From: CAVSUB01 sp963730995
Lineage (GTDB): Bacteria > Acidobacteriota > Vicinamibacteria > Vicinamibacterales > 2-12-FULL-66-21
Reading direction: 5' to 3'
Assembly: GCA_963730995.1 (NCBI GenBank)
Contig: CAVSUB010000001.1
Coordinates: forward strand, 992,001 to 1,056,000
Length of the DNA: 64,000 nt
In this document: positions 47,531-56,627 of the stretch, in pieces
Position numbering within the stretch: position 1 is the first letter of the stretch
How the letters are laid out: the number at the start of each line of letters is the position of its first letter
Made by a program: the position numbers and the translations under genes
Notes under the pieces: generated by a model
The model's input: the letters and a program-made list of their open reading frames with translations, nothing else
What the model was told of the DNA's origin: nothing
The model's database searches: none

Positions 47531-48108
47531 TCATCGATCTCGTGCTGCGAGTCGTCGGTGAGGATGATGCGCGGTTCAGCCCAAAGCGCCCAGTCGTAGC
47601 TGAAGTCGTCGTCGGGGCCGGGACCTGTCGCGAGGATGATCTGGACGTCCTGGTCACGGAACGCTTTCAGCGAGATCCGCGCCTCAATCCACGCGCGATC
47701 GTCGAGATTGTGCTTGGGATCGATGTAACGCGTGAACACCTTGGTACGCGCGCCGTTGGCCCGGCTGACAAAGGCCATGAACTCAACGCCATCTCCCGCC
47801 TGGTCCCATGTCGCCTGATCGATGCCGATCCTGAAGGCGAGAACGGCCTTCGAGGAGAGATGGACTGCGGGGAATTCGACGCTGCCTGCGGGATGAAGAT
47901 ACAGGGCCTGACGGGTCTCTTTTTTTACGCCGAACGCCCCCAGCCCGGCATAACTCGAATCGTGGACGTGCGTCGTCGCGCGCGGAAACGCGACCAGCAG
48001 GTCATACACTCGAAGAGTCGTGAGTGCCTCGTCCCGCACCGGGTGGCTGCACGATGTCGCGATGAGCGCCACGAACCCGATGATGCTGAAATACTCGGCT
48101 CGGACCAT
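47527..48108 (-). CDS. Hypothetical lipoprotein
   Basis: 193 residues. The N-terminal segment FVALIATSCSHP is a lipoprotein signal with Cys at about residue 20. The rest has no membrane helix and a beta-rich pattern (HVHDSSYAGLGAFGVKKETRQAL, ALYLHPAGSVEFP) resembling carbohydrate-binding NPCBM-like modules, which I note only as a possibility. It overlaps the next gene's start (ATGA), so it belongs to the polysaccharide locus transcript. Whether it sits in the inner or outer membrane cannot be told. Confidence 0.6.
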   Translation of the reverse strand: MVRAEYFSIIGFVALIATSCSHPVRDEALTTLRVYDLLVAFPRATTHVHDSSYAGLGAFGVKKETRQALYLHPAGSVEFPAVHLSSKAVLAFRIGIDQATWDQAGDGVEFMAFVSRANGARTKVFTRYIDPKHNLDDRAWIEARISLKAFRDQDVQIILATGPGPDDDFSYDWALWAEPRIILTDDSQHEIDE

Positions 48109-48268
48109 CCGTCTCCCATTGGCCGTTCTTGCCGGCTCGTGCGGCAGAATAGCACGCTATAACCAGTTGGGTATAGACGAGATTTTTTGGTCGAACCGTG
48201 GGTAACTACTACTAGCAATAGGACTTCTGTCGATCCGGTGGCCGGAGCCAGTAGCCGGTGCTCGTGGG

Positions 48269-48938
48269 CTAGTCGCGCGCCGGATAGCTGTAGAACGCGA
48301 GATGGTTGAAGCGGTGGCGCAATGACCGAGCGCACCAGAACTCCACGAAGCAACGATGCTTCGACGTTCCGGCCCAGATTCGTTCGACGTCGTCATCGAG
48401 ACGGTCGATGTCGTCAGCGGAGACGGCCTGCGTCGGGATCACGAAGCCATCGCATCGCCACGCGCGAAGCCGTTCGGCCTCTTCCTCCGAGATCCATCCA
48501 AGCGCCTGCTTTCCGGCGATCACCGCCTCGGCGTTCGACAAATCGGGCCAGAGTCCTCCGAAAGCGCTTGTGTAGCTCGCGCCGGCGCCGACGGATCCGC
48601 CGGCGGCGGCCCGGCGTCAGGTGTGGTTCCAATCGAGGCTGGGCTGCCCGTCAGGTCGCATCCCTCGGCGTCGACAAGCCGCACCATGTGCGGCCCTCCG
48701 TTCGCAGCGCCTTTGGGGAGCGGCACCTCGAAGGCATGCCTGCCATTTCCCTTGCCCGCTCGCTCCAGGTCCGCGCGGTACAGGCTGGCAGCCGCGCGAG
48801 CCACCTCGCGCCGTCGATAAGGACCCGAATCTCGATTGTTTAGAGGGGACGGTCCTTCAGCCAGACCCACCCCAGCACCCATCCGTCTTGGATGGCGTCG
48901 ACGTAGCCTTCGAGACGGCCGCTAATGGGTGAGATCAT
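48269..48938 (-). pseudogene. Beta-sandwich domain fused to an N-terminal piece of a phytanoyl-CoA dioxygenase-like protein, broken
   Basis: Reading from the ATG at 48938, LEGYVDAIQDGWVLGWVWL is followed by TIEIRVLIDGARWLAR, LERAGKGNGRHAFEVPLP and MVRLVDAEGCDL, a complete beta-sandwich domain. Then comes YTSAFGGLWPDLSNAEAVI and GFVIPTQAVSADDIDRLDDD, the usual N-terminus of phytanoyl-CoA dioxygenase relatives. The frame changes at least three times (near 48850, 48790 and 48560) and an in-frame TAA occurs near 48840. No iron-binding HxD/H motif follows; the reading ends at 48269, so the dioxygenase is truncated. This one may be a true pseudogene, unlike its neighbours. Confidence 0.5.
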
Positions 48939-49104
48939 GTCGCGGATGCCAACTGGAGCCGTGCAGCGAAGCTATGGTAGTTCGACTCCAGCCGACCCAG
49001 ACCCCAGGAGTCAGAAGCGGGCGCTCGATTTCCTGGCAACCGCCATAGGCAGCGGGGAAGTCGGTCTCGATCTCATCCGCACCTTCCACGATGAGCGTGC
49101 GCAT
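48935..49104 (-). pseudogene. Short unidentified fragment between the fusion gene and the PhyH-like remnant
   Basis: Starting at an ATG at 49104, MRTLIVEGADEIETDF is in one frame. After a shift, LGRLESNYHSFAARLQLAS ends at a TGA that overlaps the next ATG (ATGA). That overlap, typical of this locus, suggests a real former gene of about 55 codons or the tail of a longer one. I recognise no family. Confidence 0.3.
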
Positions 49105-49111
49105 CGTTGCC

Positions 49112-51562
49112 TCATCGTCGACGGTGTGTGTCCGACTTGTCCAAGACCGCCGCTACGCGCTTCTCGAAGGCCTCGGCATCGGAGTCCTTGATCTCAACTC
49201 GGGGGACACGGGCCGCGTCCCACATGGATGGTATTGCAGCGTCGCCGCACGACATCGACCAGCCATATTCGAGCCGGAGGCGATCGGCTACGCGCGCGTC
49301 CGAGGCGCCGTACGGGTACGCGAATAAGCCAACGGGACGACCGCTGACGCGCTCGAGCGCCAGGCGGCTCTCTTTCGCCTCGTAGGCGATCGTATCGTCC
49401 GTCTGATGGGTGAGCGCCAGATGATTTACGCCGTGTGCGCCAATAGTGACGCCGGGCAACCTGGCAAGCGACAGCGCCTCGTCGGCCAGAACAGGCCGGC
49501 GACGCGACCGGGGCGCGCCACTCCACCGGTCCACGAACGCGACGAGTCGCTCGCGCGTGTCGAGGGTGGCACTCACCAGCTCGCGGTGCAGGCGGTCGTG
49601 AGCCGCTATTCGATCGTCGCGTGACCTGGTTGGAAGCGTGACCGGTCCGCCAGGTAAATCAACGGACAGGGCAGGTGGCAGCGTCACCGGTCCGAGGATC
49701 GCGCGCTCGAGCGCATCCCACCAGTATTCCCCTTCCTCATGAAGCCAGCGGGTTGTCAGGAAGAAGCTCGCCGGCAAAGCGTCGGCCGCGAGCATGGGGG
49801 CCGCGACCTCTAGGTTGTCGAGGTATCCGTCGTCGAACGACAAGGCTACCGCTGCTTCAGGGAGATCGTCGGGTGGTGTCGAGAGCAATGCGTCAAGGGG
49901 CAGGACATTGCAATTGGACGCCAGCCACTTCAGGTGTGACCTGAAATGAGCGGGCGTGACCGCCAGCGAGTGCACGTCCACTTCCTCGGAAACGCGATGA
50001 TAGAGCAGGACTAGCGGGCGGGACTGACGCGAACGACACCGCGGCGGCCGGTCTCTCTTCGCTTTCTTCGCACGGACGCCGGTCAGCGCGGGATAGTAGG
50101 GGTCATATCGATCGAATTCCTCGCTGGTCAGTTCCGCCGTGGCAAGGCCTTGGAGGAACGCGATGTTGGTCTGCACGTTCCCATAAGGCACGGCTTCGAC
50201 GGCTCCGGTGCCGAAAACAGACTCCACGAGGCGAGCAGCACCGGCCGGCGTGACTCGCCAGAAGTCGCCGAGCTCCCCGTACTCGAGGCAGGTGCGGCTC
50301 GTGGCGGGGAGAGTACTCAGAAGCACTCCGCCCGGTTTCAGAATCCTCAGGCATTCCTTCAACACGGCGGGCATGTCGTCGATGACGTGGAGGGTTTGCG
50401 TGAGAATGATGCAATCGTACACATCGTTGGGCAGGTGGGGTGCGTATCGGAGATCGGCGATTGACGTCGCCTGGCGGTTCGAGTCGTTGAGATCGACGAC
50501 GTCGGCGCGCAGGACTCGAGGTCCTCCGAATCGACGCGTACAGTCGTCCGACTGGACCTCCAACACGACTCCGCGCACGTCGGAGGAGGTCGAGGCGAGG
50601 AAGGACTCGATGTAGTACCGATCGATCGGATTTCCGCGATCGAACCCCCACTCACGGCTGATCGGGTTCAGCCTTCTGAAGTCTCCCCATTCGACGGCGC
50701 CTCGCCCGCGGTCCGCGAGTCTTGCGCGAAGCGTGGCGATTTCAGTACGCATTGCATCAAGCTCGGCGGCCGCATCGTCACGGTAGCCCACGAGTTCTCG
50801 GTGGCGTGCGGCCAGGGTGCTGGCGTTCACGAGACGCTCGAGAAGAAGCGCGGAGCTCAGCTCTTCGAGCGGGACACGATGCCGGTCATAGACGCGGCGC
50901 AACATACGGAGATAGTCAGAATCGTCGAGGAGGCGTCTCTCGAAGGTCTCGGCTGCATCTACGGCCACCAGCTCGTCAGACAGCACCCTGATCCTCTCCT
51001 CCAGCGCGAGGCGCAGGCACAACTCGTACAAAGCGAGCAGCCCGAACGTTTCGTCCAGCCCTCCTTCCGTTTCCCACCAGCTTCGGCGAACCGCAACGAC
51101 TGGCGGAACTCGCGAGGGATTGAGGATCAAACCGCTCAGCGTAGTCTCCGAGCTCCACAGATTGCTGTGGACCGCATCCACTGACTGTATTCGCACCAGG
51201 GGGGCGACGGCGGCAGTGCTTCGCTCTTCAGCCAGAACATCCGCGCACCGTGCGATGCAGTCCTTTTCAAGACGGAAACCTGCGGGCACGACGAGCACGT
51301 GATCTCCGACCGCTGCAGCCATCGCGGCATTGAGGGCAGCGATCCAGCTGTGGGAAACGACCGACTTCGCATCGAGTCGAGTAGCGGTCGTCTCGATGAT
51401 TCGCTGGATCGGCGATTGTGCGTCCGACGCGAGCACGACTTCGAGGGGTGCAGCGCTCTGGCGAACGACGCTATCGACAGTTCGGACCAGCGCAAGCGTT
51501 GAATCGCGAGCGATGACTACGACGCTGAAGCCGTCGGGCGTCACGGTTTTCGCTGGAACCAT
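49112..51562 (-). CDS. Three-domain protein: GT2-like, SAM methyltransferase, and polysaccharide deacetylase
   Basis: 816 residues in one uninterrupted frame. Residues about 10-210 are GT2-like (FSVVVIARDS, VVLASDAQSP, YELCLRLALEE) but lack an obvious DXD. A coiled linker follows. Residues about 325-475 are a class I methyltransferase with a weak glycine loop (VVLEVQSDDCTRRFGG) and the LKPGGVLLSTLP motif. Residues about 540-800 are a NodB deacetylase: SFDDGYLDN with the metal Asp, and GAHGVNHLALT with the two His. It could build or modify one sugar residue and its acyl group during glycan assembly. The start overlaps the preceding GT2 gene by 22 bases. Confidence 0.85.
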   Translation of the reverse strand: MVPAKTVTPDGFSVVVIARDSTLALVRTVDSVVRQSAAPLEVVLASDAQSPIQRIIETTATRLDAKSVVSHSWIAALNAAMAAAVGDHVLVVPAGFRLEKDCIARCADVLAEERSTAAVAPLVRIQSVDAVHSNLWSSETTLSGLILNPSRVPPVVAVRRSWWETEGGLDETFGLLALYELCLRLALEERIRVLSDELVAVDAAETFERRLLDDSDYLRMLRRVYDRHRVPLEELSSALLLERLVNASTLAARHRELVGYRDDAAAELDAMRTEIATLRARLADRGRGAVEWGDFRRLNPISREWGFDRGNPIDRYYIESFLASTSSDVRGVVLEVQSDDCTRRFGGPRVLRADVVDLNDSNRQATSIADLRYAPHLPNDVYDCIILTQTLHVIDDMPAVLKECLRILKPGGVLLSTLPATSRTCLEYGELGDFWRVTPAGAARLVESVFGTGAVEAVPYGNVQTNIAFLQGLATAELTSEEFDRYDPYYPALTGVRAKKAKRDRPPRCRSRQSRPLVLLYHRVSEEVDVHSLAVTPAHFRSHLKWLASNCNVLPLDALLSTPPDDLPEAAVALSFDDGYLDNLEVAAPMLAADALPASFFLTTRWLHEEGEYWWDALERAILGPVTLPPALSVDLPGGPVTLPTRSRDDRIAAHDRLHRELVSATLDTRERLVAFVDRWSGAPRSRRRPVLADEALSLARLPGVTIGAHGVNHLALTHQTDDTIAYEAKESRLALERVSGRPVGLFAYPYGASDARVADRLRLEYGWSMSCGDAAIPSMWDAARVPRVEIKDSDAEAFEKRVAAVLDKSDTHRRR

Positions 51563-52689
51563 GAGTATAGTTGGCGCAAAATGGCAGTCGCTCTCCAGCT
51601 GAGCGATCCTCGAAGCGCGGCGACCTCTCGCTGCAGAACCCCGACGTCCCCAGAAAGCCTGCTCGTTAGAGTTTCGAGCCGATCGCGGGCGGCGACGGCC
51701 GCGTCGCGGACCTCGGTTAGAGCGGCATGATCCCGATGAAGGCGGCCGTAGCTCGCCACGAGGTCCCGGTGCACACCGGTCAGCTCGGCGAGCGCCTCCT
51801 GCGCCAGATTTCGCTCTGCCGACAGTCGATCAAGGAGCTCGTATGATGCCGCCTTCGACGTCACCGCCGACAGTTCTTCTCGAGCCCGAGCCAGGCCCGG
51901 CGCGAGCACAGTAAGAACGTCGCGCTCCAGTTTCACGACCTCCCCGCGCACTCTTGTCGACTCGGCTTCGCTTTCGGTCAGGAGCTCCGTCACATATTGT
52001 CGGTAGTGATCAGCGTGCCGGCGGAGAAGAGTCACCAGCGGTCTCGGATAGCCTCGGTCATCAGTCATGACCCGGCTCATCGAGTCTGCGCGGCGTCGAT
52101 AATAGAACAGGACCTCGGGAACGATAACCCCCTCGAACCCTTGCTCTACGATGCGTAGCCAGAAGTCCCAGTCTTCGCACCCATCACGCATGGACTCTTC
52201 ATACCCGTCGACTGCCTCGAAGGCGGCGCGCCGCACGAGCGCCGCTCCGTTGATCGTGTTGCGCGCCAGCAGCGCAGGAAGATCACAGCGCTCGGGCGTC
52301 CACACCCATTGCTGGTCGCCGAATGTCTCGAGCCAGTGCGACACGAAGGCGATCTCCGGACGGGTGTCGAGCACGCCCAGTGCCCGTTCGAACCACTCCG
52401 GCGCCAGACGATCGTCGGAATCCAGCGCACAAAACAACTCGCCGCACGCCCGAGCTGCCGCATAGTTCCGCGCGGCCGGAAGACCGCGGTTCTCGGTCCG
52501 GAACACCGTCGTTCGCGGCTTCTGCAGCGATTGAAGCTTCTGGATTGTCTCCGCGTCGGTCGATCCATCATCGACGACGACGATCTCGAAGTCGGCGAAG
52601 GTCTGAGCGAACACGCTGTCGAGGGCCTCGTCGATCCAGGCGCCGTCGTTGAAGCACGGAAGCAGGACCGAGATGCGCGGCGGTCTCAT
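51541..52689 (-). CDS. GT2 glycosyltransferase with a C-terminal coiled coil
   Basis: 382 residues. The GT-A fold is clear: ISVLLPCFNDGAWIDEALDSV, VVVDDGSTD, ALDSDDRLAPEWFERAL with the metal-binding DSDD, and the acceptor segment CEDWDFWLRI with the catalytic ED. The last 130 residues form a heptad-rich coiled coil that may tether it to a complex or to the membrane. The ATG at 52689 overlaps the ABC ATPase stop (ATGA). It adds a sugar to the growing polysaccharide; donor unknown. Confidence 0.88.
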   Translation of the reverse strand: MRPPRISVLLPCFNDGAWIDEALDSVFAQTFADFEIVVVDDGSTDAETIQKLQSLQKPRTTVFRTENRGLPAARNYAAARACGELFCALDSDDRLAPEWFERALGVLDTRPEIAFVSHWLETFGDQQWVWTPERCDLPALLARNTINGAALVRRAAFEAVDGYEESMRDGCEDWDFWLRIVEQGFEGVIVPEVLFYYRRRADSMSRVMTDDRGYPRPLVTLLRRHADHYRQYVTELLTESEAESTRVRGEVVKLERDVLTVLAPGLARAREELSAVTSKAASYELLDRLSAERNLAQEALAELTGVHRDLVASYGRLHRDHAALTEVRDAAVAARDRLETLTSRLSGDVGVLQREVAALRGSLSWRATAILRQLYSWFQRKP

Positions 52690-53462
52690 GATCCTGCCGA
52701 CGTGGCGCACGGCGCGGCGTTCTGACCTTCGCGGGTGAGCAGGCTGAGGTACGCGTCAGCCACCTCGCTAGCCCGGCCCTCGGCCACGATCCGTCCGCCT
52801 TCGAGAAGCAGAGCGCGGTCGCAGAACCTCGCGATGATGTGGGGATCGTGGGTCACGAGCAACATCGAATGCCCTGCGCGGTGGAGTTGCTCGTAGCGTG
52901 CCTCGCACCGCTCTCTGAATCCGGCATCCCCGACGGCGAAGATCTCGTCCAGGATCAAGGTTTCGCGGACGGCGCGAAACGCCACCGCGTATGCGAGCCT
53001 GGCGCCCATGCCACTGGAGTAGTGGCGCAGTTCCAGGTGCGCGAAACGCTGGAGGCCTGCGAACTCAAGAATCTCCCCGCGCGCCGCCCGCAACTCCTTC
53101 AAGGAGAGCCCCATGACCGTGCCGAGCAGCTCTATGTTGTCGATAGCGTCGAGATCCGGATTCCAGCCGACGCCGAGCTCGAGGATTGAGGTCACCGGAG
53201 ACCGGACGACGACCCTACCTGTGTCGGGTGTATAGATCCCCGAGGCGATCTTCAGGAGCGTGCTCTTTCCGCTGCCGTTGCGGCCCATGAGTCCCAGGCT
53301 TTCGCCGCGCCGAAGCTCGAAGGTGACGTTTTCGAGCACCTGGAGCCGTTCCTTGGGGTACCTGCGGAACAGGTCGAGTGCGTGCTCACGTACCGTCTGG
53401 CGACGCACTGACGGGATCGTGAAGCTCTTGGAGACGTCGGCCATCTCGATGACGCCGCTCAT
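52686..53462 (-). CDS. wzt: ABC transporter ATP-binding protein for polysaccharide export (Wzt/TagH-like)
   Basis: 258 residues: Walker A GRNGSGKSTLLK, Q-loop, signature YSSGM, and Walker B ETLILDEIFAVGD, with H-loop THD. The N-terminal segment KSFTIPSVRRQTVREHALDL is the extension typical of the O-antigen/teichoic-acid export ATPases. It lacks the C-terminal carbohydrate-binding domain found in many Wzt proteins, which fits a simpler glycan or one that needs no capping recognition. It is coupled to the permease gene by a one-base overlap at 53462. Confidence 0.88.
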   Translation of the reverse strand: MSGVIEMADVSKSFTIPSVRRQTVREHALDLFRRYPKERLQVLENVTFELRRGESLGLMGRNGSGKSTLLKIASGIYTPDTGRVVVRSPVTSILELGVGWNPDLDAIDNIELLGTVMGLSLKELRAARGEILEFAGLQRFAHLELRHYSSGMGARLAYAVAFRAVRETLILDEIFAVGDAGFRERCEARYEQLHRAGHSMLLVTHDPHIIARFCDRALLLEGGRIVAEGRASEVADAYLSLLTREGQNAAPCATSAGS

Positions 53463-54253
53463 CAGAGATACTCCGGCACCCGAGGAGCGCGCGCCGAATA
53501 GATCAAGGCACCGAAGGCCAGCACGACTGCCGCTTCGGCCGTCAGAAGGCCGTGAGCCAGCAGGCTTGGCACACTATCGTCAACCAAAACCGCGCGCGAG
53601 AAAAGGATGACTGGCGTTGGCGGCCACATATAGAGATAGAAGTGCAGCCGCTCGGGCAGGACGTCGATGGGATAAATGATCGGCGCGACGAAGAACCCTG
53701 CGTGCGTCACGACCTCCCACACCTGATTGAGATCTCGATACTGCATGAAGAGCACGCTCGCCGCCAGAGAGAACCCGACCACTATCGCGGCGAAATTGAT
53801 CAAATACCAGAGGAACAACGCGATTGCTATGGGGCTCGGCGGGCGACCAGTCGAGACCAGGAATGCGACCAGCACCACTGAGAAAAGCGTCACTGTGATG
53901 ACAGCGTTCGAGATCGAGGTCACCACGATGACCCAGGACGGGAATCTGGCCTTCGTGAGCAGATACCCTTTCGACCTCAGCGACTCCAGTCCCGTCCGCG
54001 TGCCCTCCTGGAAAAACTCGTACAGGAACAGTCCAAGGATGAGACCGATCCGGTAGCGGGGGGTGTTCGAGAACACGAACGAGAACACTCCCATGAGCAC
54101 GAGGAACATCGTCAGGGGCTTCAGCAGCGCCCAGAGGAAGCCACCAATTGTGCCGTGATACCTGGTCGTGAAGTCCGTGCGGATAAGCGTCCACACGAGT
54201 CCGGGGAGGTTGTTCCGTCGACTGCTCACGCTGAGCACTGCTGCGGAAGTCAT
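53462..54253 (-). CDS. wzm: ABC-2 type polysaccharide export permease (Wzm-like)
   Basis: 263 residues with six membrane helices and the Wzm pattern: IRTDFTTRYHGTIGGFLWALLKP near the N-terminus, the middle helices, and FFVAPIIYPIDVLP plus WPPTPVILFSRAV at the end. It exports the finished lipid-linked glycan with the Wzt subunit encoded next. On its own start side there is a TATAGT box (54269-54274 on the minus strand) about 15 bases before the ATG, likely its promoter. This pair implies ABC-dependent, not Wzy-dependent, assembly. Confidence 0.9.
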   Translation of the reverse strand: MTSAAVLSVSSRRNNLPGLVWTLIRTDFTTRYHGTIGGFLWALLKPLTMFLVLMGVFSFVFSNTPRYRIGLILGLFLYEFFQEGTRTGLESLRSKGYLLTKARFPSWVIVVTSISNAVITVTLFSVVLVAFLVSTGRPPSPIAIALFLWYLINFAAIVVGFSLAASVLFMQYRDLNQVWEVVTHAGFFVAPIIYPIDVLPERLHFYLYMWPPTPVILFSRAVLVDDSVPSLLAHGLLTAEAAVVLAFGALIYSARAPRVPEYL

Positions 54254-54312
54254 GTCGAGTATGCCCGTACTATAAGGCTAGCTCCCAACCGTCGCTCATC
54301 TACAATACTGGC

Positions 54313-55263
54313 GTGAAGGCACTCGTCGTCGGTTGGTTCAGCTACGAGAATTCCGACTACACGGCTGGCGACCTCCTCGCCAGCGACGTTGTCTGCGAGT
54401 GGCTCGACGAGCTCGGCGTGCCTTGCGATGTGGCGCTCGCATCGTCGATGAAAGGTGGTGTCGATCTCCGGCAATTGAGAGCGGCGGACTACGCACTGGT
54501 CGTCTTCGTGTGCGGGCCATTCATGCGCAACTCGTGGGAGGCCGACTTCCTCTCCCAGTTCGCCGGCGCCTACCTGATAGGGGTCAACCTGTCCCTTCCT
54601 TTCCCACTCGAAGAATGGAATCCGTTCGACGCTCTTCTGGAGCGCGACAGCAACCGGGTGGCCCGGCCGGACATCACGCTGCTCTCCCACCGACGTCTCG
54701 TGCCCGTGGTTGGCCTGTGCCTCTGCGAGCCCTACGCCGAGGCCGATGTTCCACGAGCAAATGCCTACATCGATCGACTCGTGCGTTCCAAGGAGATGTC
54801 GATCGTCCCGATCGACACACGACTGGACGTCAACGCAACCGGTCTTCGCACACCGGCGGAAGTGGAATCCATCCTCGCACGGATGGATGCCGTCATCACC
54901 ACACGCCTGCATGGAACCGTCCTGTCGCTTCGCAATGGCGTTCCGGTTCTCGTGATCGATCCCGAGGTGGGTGGCGGACGCATCTACCGGCAGGCCTCGT
55001 CGGTGGGCTGGCCGATCGCCTACACCGTCGAGGCGCTCGACGACGAGACACTGGCAGGAGCCCTCGACCGATGTCTGTCGCAAGACGCGCGGGAACTGGC
55101 CACGCGCTGCGGCAACGCGGGGGTTGAGAAGCTTCACGGCCTGAAACCCCAGTTCGCTGCCGCGGTCCGGGAAGCCGCCGGACCCAGCCCGAAGCAATCC
55201 GCGCGGCTGGCATTCGGCCGGGCACTTGGTTTCGAGCCGGGGTCCGGCCGCCCGCCGCAATAA
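54313..55263 (+). CDS. Polysaccharide pyruvyltransferase-family protein
   Basis: 316 residues with a GT-B-like fold. ALVVGWFSYENSDYTAGDLL opens with the Gly-rich N-terminal loop. RMDAVITTRLHGTVLSLRNG is the family hallmark (TxRLHG), followed by VPVLVIDP. Members add a ketal pyruvate to sugars of surface glycans. The start is a GTG at 54313, six bases after TACAAT (54301-54306), so a leaderless message is possible. It points away from the exporter operon. Confidence 0.82.
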   Translation: MKALVVGWFSYENSDYTAGDLLASDVVCEWLDELGVPCDVALASSMKGGVDLRQLRAADYALVVFVCGPFMRNSWEADFLSQFAGAYLIGVNLSLPFPLEEWNPFDALLERDSNRVARPDITLLSHRRLVPVVGLCLCEPYAEADVPRANAYIDRLVRSKEMSIVPIDTRLDVNATGLRTPAEVESILARMDAVITTRLHGTVLSLRNGVPVLVIDPEVGGGRIYRQASSVGWPIAYTVEALDDETLAGALDRCLSQDARELATRCGNAGVEKLHGLKPQFAAAVREAAGPSPKQSARLAFGRALGFEPGSGRPPQ

Positions 55264-55418
55264 CATCTTCGGTAGCACTCGAACAGTTTCGTAGTCGCCC
55301 TGTCGGGGAATCCGGAACGACAGCGGTCTGGCTCAGGGTTTGGACCGATGGTGGTGCGCATCGTTGTTGCAGGAGGGCAGCCCTGGGAACCCTGATACTA
55401 TACGGCACCAATTCGCCC

Positions 55419-56627
55419 ATGTCCGCGCTCCGGATCCTGCACGTCGTCCCCTACTATGAGCACGCGTGGGCCTACGGTGGCATCCCCCGCGTCGCGACCG
55501 CACTCGCGCGCGGGCTGGCCGGGCGGGGACACCAGGTGACGGTCTGCACGACCGATGCCTGCAACCAGGGAGCGCGGGCCCGGAAAGTTCACACGCCGTA
55601 CAGCGGGCCGGGAACGCTGGACGTTCGCGTCTTCCGCAACCTCTCGAACCGATCTGGCCTACCATTGGCAGCTCTTCGCGCCGGTCGGCCTCAGCCGCGC
55701 GGTGCGGTCGCTAACGGGCAGGATCGACGTCGCCCATCTCCACGCCTGTCGCAACCTTCCGGTGGCAGCGGCCGCTCGCATCCTGAGCCGGGCGCGGAAT
55801 CCCGTACGTCGTCTCTCCCCATGGCACCGCGCCGCTCATCGAGCGCAGGTTGCTCGCCAAGCAGATCTTCGACGCGACCGCCGGCCGCGGATACCTCGGA
55901 CGACGCCGCGCGTGTGCTGGCGGTCTCCGAGGCCGAACGCGCCCAGTTGCGGGCTCTCGGCCTGCCCGAGAGCCGCATCGCCGTCCTGCCCAACCCGATC
56001 GACTTGCGCGAGTTCGATCCAGCCCCGGATGGTGCACGGTTTCGTGAACGTCACGAGCTCGGCGACGCACCAGTCGTCCTGCTGCTCGGCAAGCTGACAC
56101 CGCGCAAGGGTGCCGACGTCGCGCTTCGCGCGTTCGAAAAGCTCGGACGCAAGGACGCGCGATTGGTGATCGCCGGCAGCGACATGGGATCGGGACTCGC
56201 GCCCGGCAGACCTCGTAGGCCTGAACGCGCGTGATGCACGTCGGCCTTCTCGAAGGACGCGACCGCCTCGACGCCCTCGCGGCTGCTGACGTCGTCATCT
56301 ATCCGTCACGGCACGAAGTGTTCGGCCTCGTGCCGTCGAAGCGCTCCTCAGCGGGTCGCCCGTGATCGTCTGCAACGACAGCGGCGCCGGCGAAGTCATC
56401 GGCACCGTCGGCGGCGGCCACATCGTGCCTGTCGGCGACGTCGAGTCGCTGGCCGGAGCGATCGACTCGATCCTCGCCGACGGATTGGCCTGGAGGCAGC
56501 GCGCGCGCGCGGCTGCGCATCGAGTGCGCGAGCTCTTCGATTCGCCGACGCGTTTGCGAGCGTCTCGACGCGCTCTATCGCGAGTCTCGTCGATCGCGGC
56601 GTCGCGGAGGATCGACGCTCGGCATGA
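55419..56627 (+). CDS. GT4-family glycosyltransferase, broken by several frameshifts
   Basis: The order of motifs is that of a GT4 enzyme: LHVVPYYEHAWAYGGIPRVA, IDVAHLHACRNLPVAAAARI, AVSEAERAQLRALGLP, VLLLGKLTPRKGADVALRAF, and then YPSRHEVFGLVPVEALLSG with the catalytic Glu, followed by CNDSGAGEVI. They lie in at least five successive frames, with shifts near 55655, 55800, 55870, 56200 and 56350. The likely stop is a TGA overlapping the next ATG at 56624. About 400 residues if repaired. Whether the shifts are errors or real decay cannot be told. Confidence 0.72.
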
